From positions 1 through 64,000 of the forward strand of contig NZ_JAAKEJ010000004.1 of the NCBI RefSeq assembly GCF_011039135.1: a stretch of DNA of 64,000 bases. The letters run 5' to 3'. Both the position numbers and the translations under genes were made by a program. Positions 59,171 through 64,000 of the stretch are shown in pieces (the first letter of the stretch is position 1; each line of letters opens with the position of its first letter). The notes beneath the pieces are model-generated. The model searched no databases. It was not told where the DNA came from and saw nothing but the letters and a program-made list of their open reading frames with translations. The DNA comes from Desulfovibrio sp. ZJ209. Its GTDB lineage: Bacteria > Desulfobacterota > Desulfovibrionia > Desulfovibrionales > Desulfovibrionaceae.

Positions 59171-60019
59171 CTAGTTGCTCTTGAGCTTCTCTTCCATCTC
59201 CGGGAAGGTGGGCCGGAACGGGTAGGGGATGGCCCGGCGCCCGTATTCCACGGCGATGAGCGGCGTGGACCCGCGGATGGCCGCGGCCAGCGCTTCCTTC
59301 ACGGCGTTGAAGTAAAAATGCTCTTCGGCGACGTAGTTCTCGAGCTTGGAGCCCATGGGCCCGAAGAGGCCGTAGCAGCAGAGGATGCCGAAGAAGGTGC
59401 CCACGAGGGCCGCGCCGATGTGGTGGCCGAGCACGTCCGGCGGCTCGTTGATCATGCCCATGGTGACGACAACGCCGAGCACGCAGGCCACGATGCCCAT
59501 GCCCGGCAGGGACTCGGCCATGTGCGTCACGAGGTGCGCGGGCAGCATGCCCTCCTCGCGCATGGTCTCCATGTCCATGTCCATGAGGCTGTCGATGTCG
59601 GCCGGGTCGCCCGTGGTCAGGTAGACGCGCAACGTGTCGCCGATGAAGTGGACGAGGGTGGAATCCTTGGAGATATTGGGATACTTGCTGAAAATGGGGC
59701 TGGATTCGGGCTTTTCCACGTCGCCTTCGATGCTGATGACGCCCTCGCGGTGCATCTTGGAAAAGAGCGCGTAAAGGAGCGCCAGCGTCTCGAGGTAGCG
59801 GGCCTTGCTCGAGCCCGGGTCGGCGAAGAGGTGCTTGAGGCTCTTCAAGATGAGCCCGAAGGTGTACTTGGTCTGGCTGCCGAAGAAGGCGCCCATGGCG
59901 CAGCCGAGGATGATGATGAATTCCGCCGGCTGGAAGAGCACGCCCCAGTCGCCGTGGGACATGGTGTAACCCACGCCCACGGAGACTCCGACAACGATGA
60001 GGCCTATGAGCAGATACAT
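59171..60019 (-). CDS. motA: Flagellar motor stator MotA
   Basis: The 282-aa protein has four membrane helices and a large cytoplasmic loop with the ERD-type contacts to FliG (the loop SKARYLETLALLYALFSKM region). GMGIVACVLGVVVTM is in helix 3 and a Pro-containing turn (GTFFGILCCYGLFGPM) is in helix 4. With MotB it forms the proton-driven stator. The gap to motB is 105 nt with no terminator visible, so one operon motA-motB-tlyA is likely. Confidence 0.92.
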   Translation of the reverse strand: MYLLIGLIVVGVSVGVGYTMSHGDWGVLFQPAEFIIILGCAMGAFFGSQTKYTFGLILKSLKHLFADPGSSKARYLETLALLYALFSKMHREGVISIEGDVEKPESSPIFSKYPNISKDSTLVHFIGDTLRVYLTTGDPADIDSLMDMDMETMREEGMLPAHLVTHMAESLPGMGIVACVLGVVVTMGMINEPPDVLGHHIGAALVGTFFGILCCYGLFGPMGSKLENYVAEEHFYFNAVKEALAAAIRGSTPLIAVEYGRRAIPYPFRPTFPEMEEKLKSN

Positions 60020-60229
60020 GCCGTACCGCCTGTGCGGCCGCCCCCCATGCCGGCGGGCGCTCCGCGTGCTTCTCCGATTGCGGGCACATGCCCGCGGACA
60101 GGACTGTATACTATTCCGCTGTCCAGCTCAACGGCGGAATGGGGCGAAACTTTAGGGCGCTCCGCGCGGGCCGTCCCCGCCGTCACTTCGCGCAGTCATC
60201 TCCCGCCGTCACTTGCCCTCACCTCCCCC

Positions 60230-62545
60230 TCATTTCCCGAAGACGCCCCGCAAAAGCTCGCCCGCCCGGCCGAGGTCGTCGCGGACGCTCCCGCCTCTTG
60301 TCTGGCCGGCCGGTGGCGTCCCGCGCTGGTTGTTGAGGAGCCGGGGGATGACCGTCTTGCCCGCATCCAGGGCGAACTTCGGGTCGACGCTCACGGCCAC
60401 GGCGTCGAAGGGCCCCTTGAAAGTGAGGGGGATGTTGAGGCCCGCGGCGCTCACCGTGGCCGAGCCCTCGAGATATTCACGCGGCAGGCTCGCGCGCGCC
60501 TCGCCCCTCAGGGAAATGCCCTGTGCCGTGGCCGTCACGGGCTTGGCCGTGATCTCGCCCCTGCTGGCCGTGAAGGGCGCGCTCACCATGGTGACGCGGT
60601 CGGGGATGCCGCCCTTGAGCATGGGCAGGGCGCGCAGCTTTTCGGCAGCCTCGCGCAAGGCCGGGGCGGAGAGGTCGCGCGCCTCGAGCTTGCCCTCGCC
60701 GGTGAGGCTGGCCAAAAGGGCCGGAGCGCCCGCGCCCGCCGCCCTGAGGCGCGCCGTGAAGCCGGCGCTCCCTGAGGCCAGCCCCGCCTTGCCGGCGGCG
60801 GCGCAGAGCGCGCCGATATCAATGCCCGCGCCGCTTGCGTTGACGCTGTAGGCCGAAGCCGGGAGGTCGGCAGTGGCCGTGCCCTTGAGCGCGCCGCCGC
60901 TGCGGATGCTGGCGGAAAAATCACCGAGGGTATAGCGCCCGCTCTGGCCCGTGATGCGGGCCGCCATGTCGCGAAGGCCAAAGCCCCCGTAGCGCAGCTC
61001 GGCCACGGCGAGGCCCAGGTCGAGCGCGGGCAGGGCGCTGGCGGAGCTTGCGCTCCCGGTCTTGGGGGCGCCCTTGGCGGGACTCTGGCCTACGGGCGCC
61101 CGGTTTTCCACCGCTGGGCTGCCCTTTTCGGCCGTGAGCCACGGGTCGAGCGCAACCGCGCCCACGCGCAGCTTGCCGCCGAGCGAGAGGGGCGCCTGCG
61201 CGGCCGTGGGCAGGTCCACGGTGAGGTCGCCCGCGAGGGTGAGGCCGGCCGCCCTTGCGTCAAGGCCGCCGAGCCGCAGGGCCGGAGTGGCATAGGCCAC
61301 CCGGGTCCGCACATCAAGGGTATCGGGCGCCCCCTTGGGGAGCGCCAAGCCCCCGAGCGCGGCCATCCTGCGCGCCGAGCCGGTGATCGCCACGTCGCCG
61401 GCAACGGCCAGGGGCTCGAGGTTCGCGTTGCCCTTGAAGGTCAGCAGGGCCTGCGGCGCGGCGTTGCCGGCCTCGCCCAGTTGGAGCCGGGCGTCAACGA
61501 CGCCCTTTTTTCCCGACCAGTCGAGAGCGGCGCGCAGCTCGAGCGCGTCCCCCGCACCCCCCGCTCCCACGGGCAGCTTCGCGCCGGCGAGCGCCGCCAG
61601 CTTGGCCGCGGAGCCGGCGAACGTGACATCGCCCTTGAAGGCCGGCGGCGCAAGCCATCCCTCGCCCTTGAGCTCCAGCCGGCCCTGCGGCGCGGTGAGC
61701 CGCGCCTCGGCCAGGCCCAGCCGGAGCGCGGCGAGGTCGAGCGCGCCCTCGCAGGTGAGTTGCAGCGGCGCGAGCTCGCGCGGGACCATGCCCCGAAGCG
61801 GGGTGAAGGCCACGGAAACCTGCCGGAAGGTCAGGTTGGGCGCGTAATAGCGCAGCTCGCCCTTGAAGGCGAGATTGCCCTCCAGAAGCGGCGTGGCCTG
61901 TTCGCCAGCTTCCTCTCCACTCTGGCGCGCGCCGGCCTCCCGGGCCCTTTCGCGCAGCAGGAGCACCATGTCGCCCTGGATGCCGGCCTCCTCGCGGCGG
62001 CGCAGGTTTTCCAGCGCAAGGTTGAAGCCCGAGACGCGGATGTCGCGGGCGCCGTCCTCAAGGTGGAGGGCGCCCTGGCTCACGGTGAGGCGCCCGAGCT
62101 CGAAGGGCAGCGCGTCGTCCGGGGCCTTGCGCCCCCTCGTGTCGCTGGCGCCCGGGGCTTGCGCCGGCCCGCTTTCCGCATCGCCGGCGGCGGCCGCGGC
62201 CAGGCGGATGTCGGCCTCGGGCCGGTCCAGCCTGAGCTCGCTGACGACGAGAGCGCCCGACAAAAGCGGTTCCAGCTCGAGGCGCGCCATCCCCCCCGCA
62301 AGCGACACGGCCACGGCATTCCCGTCGAGCACGCCGCTCCAGCGGGCCGCGCCGAAGCGCAGCCCGGGCGGCAGCAGGGAGATATGCGGCGTCTCCTTGA
62401 GCTCCAGCGGCGCGCCGGTGGCCTTTTCCGTGGCTTCGGCGATGCGCCGGACGATGAAGCCCGCATCCATGTGGGTGACATAGAACGCCGCCCCGACGAC
62501 GCCGAGGACGAGGACGCCCAAGATACAGAGAAGGACTCGTTTCAT
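60230..62545 (-). CDS. AsmA-family protein
   Basis: The 771-aa protein has a single N-terminal membrane anchor (about 3-24), followed by a very long beta-rich periplasmic part (repeating short strands, Ala/Gly/Leu rich). This is the AsmA/TamB-like layout used for lipid transport or outer-membrane assembly. The start (VLLCILGVLVLGVVGAAFYV) and the DPKFALDAGKTVIPRLL C terminus are typical. It is divergent from the AEC transporter at 62671. Confidence 0.85.
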   Translation of the reverse strand: MKRVLLCILGVLVLGVVGAAFYVTHMDAGFIVRRIAEATEKATGAPLELKETPHISLLPPGLRFGAARWSGVLDGNAVAVSLAGGMARLELEPLLSGALVVSELRLDRPEADIRLAAAAAGDAESGPAQAPGASDTRGRKAPDDALPFELGRLTVSQGALHLEDGARDIRVSGFNLALENLRRREEAGIQGDMVLLLRERAREAGARQSGEEAGEQATPLLEGNLAFKGELRYYAPNLTFRQVSVAFTPLRGMVPRELAPLQLTCEGALDLAALRLGLAEARLTAPQGRLELKGEGWLAPPAFKGDVTFAGSAAKLAALAGAKLPVGAGGAGDALELRAALDWSGKKGVVDARLQLGEAGNAAPQALLTFKGNANLEPLAVAGDVAITGSARRMAALGGLALPKGAPDTLDVRTRVAYATPALRLGGLDARAAGLTLAGDLTVDLPTAAQAPLSLGGKLRVGAVALDPWLTAEKGSPAVENRAPVGQSPAKGAPKTGSASSASALPALDLGLAVAELRYGGFGLRDMAARITGQSGRYTLGDFSASIRSGGALKGTATADLPASAYSVNASGAGIDIGALCAAAGKAGLASGSAGFTARLRAAGAGAPALLASLTGEGKLEARDLSAPALREAAEKLRALPMLKGGIPDRVTMVSAPFTASRGEITAKPVTATAQGISLRGEARASLPREYLEGSATVSAAGLNIPLTFKGPFDAVAVSVDPKFALDAGKTVIPRLLNNQRGTPPAGQTRGGSVRDDLGRAGELLRGVFGK

Positions 62546-62670
62546 GCGGCCTCCGCAGCGGCCCGCGCAGGCGACAGCGCCGCCCCGTGGCTATGGCAAG
62601 CTCTCTACAGGAAGTCACGGCGCCCCGCAAGCCGGGTTTACCGGCGGGGCAAAAGCCGCTACAACAGGGC

Positions 62671-63636
62671 ATGGTCTTGTTGCAGGCATTCGGGGGCGTG
62701 CTGAGCCTTTTGCTCGTGGTGGGCGTGGGGTATGTGCTGGCCGGGCGCGGCTGGTTCCCGCCGGCGGTGCGCGGCCTGCTGCCCAAGCTCGTGACCAATG
62801 TGGCGCTCCCGCCCTTCCTCATGTGCACCATTTTGCGCTCCTTCGGCCGCGAGGACCTCTGGCGCATGCTCCAGGGCACGCTGTTGCCGCTCCTCGCCAT
62901 GGTGCTCATGTATGCGCTCGCCTATGCGGTGGGCCGCGCCGCCGGCGTGGAGCGCCGGCACTTCGGGCTTTTTTGCGCCTGCGTCTCCAACCCGAACACC
63001 ATCTTCATCGGCATCCCGGTCAACATGGCGCTCTTCGGAGAGGAGGCCGTGGCCTATGTGCTCCTCTACTATTTTGCGAGCACGTCCTTTTTCTGGACAG
63101 TGGGCAACTACGCCATCAGCAGGGACGAGCGCGCGCCCGGCGCCGCCGCACCGCGGGCGGACGGGGATGGCCACCCGGGCGGCGGGAGGCGCAAGGCGCT
63201 CGTTTCCGCGCCGGTGTTCGGCTTTCTCGCCGGCATCTCGCTGGCGCTTTTGCATGTGGAGCTGCCGGGCTTTCTGCTGGAGGCCGCGCGCCTCGTGGGC
63301 AGCCTCACCACGCCGCTGGCCCTCATCTATATCGGCGTGACCCTGCACGAGATGGATCTGCGCCATTTGCGCGTCACGCGCGACATGGCGCTGGCGCTCA
63401 CGGGCCGCATGGTGGCGAGCCCGCTTTTGGTCTGGGCGCTCTTGCCGCTGTTCGGCCTGCCCTCGCTCATGGGCAAGGTCTTCGTCATGCAGGCGTCGCT
63501 TCCCGTGCTCATGCAGGTGGCCATCCTGAGCGGCTATTACAATACCGACCCGGAGTTCGGCTCGCTCATGGTCTCCTTGTCCACGCTCGCCTGCGCCGTG
63601 ACCATCCCTGTCTATATGCTGCTGTTATCGCTGTGA
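62671..63636 (+). CDS. AEC-family (auxin efflux carrier-like) transporter
   Basis: The 321-aa protein has about ten helices in two repeats. The family landmarks are LVTNVALPPFL in helix 2-3, SNPNTIFIGIPV, LIYIGVTL and QASLPVLMQVAILSGYYNTD. It exports or imports small carboxylates such as malate; substrate unknown. The start at 62671 gives a normal length; earlier ATG/GTG codons (62587, 62593) would add a polar leader without a ribosome-binding site. Confidence 0.85.
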   Translation: MVLLQAFGGVLSLLLVVGVGYVLAGRGWFPPAVRGLLPKLVTNVALPPFLMCTILRSFGREDLWRMLQGTLLPLLAMVLMYALAYAVGRAAGVERRHFGLFCACVSNPNTIFIGIPVNMALFGEEAVAYVLLYYFASTSFFWTVGNYAISRDERAPGAAAPRADGDGHPGGGRRKALVSAPVFGFLAGISLALLHVELPGFLLEAARLVGSLTTPLALIYIGVTLHEMDLRHLRVTRDMALALTGRMVASPLLVWALLPLFGLPSLMGKVFVMQASLPVLMQVAILSGYYNTDPEFGSLMVSLSTLACAVTIPVYMLLLSL

Positions 63637-63646
63637 GCGGCGCCCC

Positions 63647-64000
63647 TCACGCCCCGTGCGGTTCGGGCCGCGATTCCGGCCCGCGCGAGAGCAGCCAGGA
63701 GAAGGTCGCGCCCAGGAGCGCCACGCCCGCCAGCACCCGGATGGCCACGGGCAGTCCCGCCATGTCGGCCACCCAGCCGAGGACGGGCTGGGCCACGCCG
63801 CCGAGGCTGGTGGCGAGGCCCAGGGTCACGCCCGAGGCGAAGCCGATATTGCGCGCGAGGAGCCGCTGCCCGAGCACCACCTGCGAGCTGAAGGGCGCAT
63901 AGAGCACGAAGCCGAGCAGGGGCAGGCAGGCATAGGCCCAGACCACCGAGGGCGCGAGGCTGAAGGCGAGCACCGCGAAGGGCATCACCGAGAAAGCGAG
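63647..64000 (-). CDS. MFS transporter, Fsr-like (C-terminal part, cut by window edge)
   Basis: The last 117 or so residues are present: helices 9-12 of an MFS protein, with IGFASGVTLGLATSLGGVAQPVLGWVAD, the pattern of the fosmidomycin-resistance (Fsr) family. The start is beyond position 64000. It converges with the AEC transporter, leaving a 10-nt gap. Confidence 0.8.
   Translation of the reverse strand, partial: LAFSVMPFAVLAFSLAPSVVWAYACLPLLGFVLYAPFSSQVVLGQRLLARNIGFASGVTLGLATSLGGVAQPVLGWVADMAGLPVAIRVLAGVALLGATFSWLLSRGPESRPEPHGA

Overview
The window is a high-GC bacterial chromosome segment. It most likely comes from a sulfate- or sulfite-reducing Desulfovibrionaceae member (Desulfovibrio/Bilophila type). 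The strongest evidence is a complete dsrMKJOP operon, which encodes the membrane complex linked to dissimilatory sulfite reductase. It is supported by an F1 ATPase operon that opens with paired b'/b subunits and lacks the a and c subunits, and by a large outer-membrane porin with strong expression signals. The genus is an inference; no 16S rRNA gene is present.

Layout. 1-163: end of an rRNA operon (5S plus hairpin). 354-1981: a DNA methyltransferase with a nuclease-like C-terminal domain, interrupted by a 13-G tract, so it looks like a phase-variable restriction-modification gene captured in the OFF state. 2197-6045: mixed accessory genes, including two AT-rich genes of foreign appearance. 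6127-8837: dut, a histone-deacetylase-fold protein with a degenerate active site, and a secreted metallo-beta-lactamase-fold protein. 8905-16611: an MFS exporter, three aldo/keto reductases, a secreted hydrolase and two paralogous LysR regulators in divergent pairs. 16578-19306: rlpA, two unrecognised genes and a YigZ-family gene. 19248-26007: fused bioWF downstream of a livJHMGF branched-chain amino acid ABC operon, with an attenuator-like hairpin after livJ. 26244-28010: a CDP-glycerol-transferase-like protein. 28166-30430: rsfS, gpmI and a zinc-ribbon gene. 30674-32221: porin.

32349-36432 is a ZraPSR-like periplasmic metal-stress system. The zraP-like gene has an exact sigma-54 promoter, and the response regulator has an intact GAFTGA motif. 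A 13-bp inverted repeat lies upstream of the promoter as a candidate enhancer. aroK follows, then a 200-bp structured repeat, then atpF'FHAGDC (37378-43374). 43597-50725 holds a flavin reductase, a Gtr-like membrane glycosyltransferase, folE2 overlapping nikR, a methyltransferase, a flavodoxin-fold quinone reductase, the second inverted copy of the 200-bp repeat, a Cys-cluster protein and an HD-domain protein with a degenerate nucleotidyltransferase domain. 50896-56533 is dsrMKJOP led by an RsbRD-like gene. 56883-64000 holds an OmpH-like lipoprotein, tlyA with motAB, an AsmA-like protein, an AEC transporter and the C-terminal part of an MFS transporter cut by the window edge.

The most notable signals are: (1) the G13-interrupted methyltransferase/nuclease; (2) two 200-bp intergenic repeats whose 14-bp stem carries a compensatory base-pair change, which points to a selected fold; (3) the sigma-54/Zra-like module; (4) several enzymes with clearly altered catalytic residues (HDAC-like, Cca-like, dUTPase motif 3). 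No CRISPR array, IS element, transposase, integrase or tRNA gene was found.
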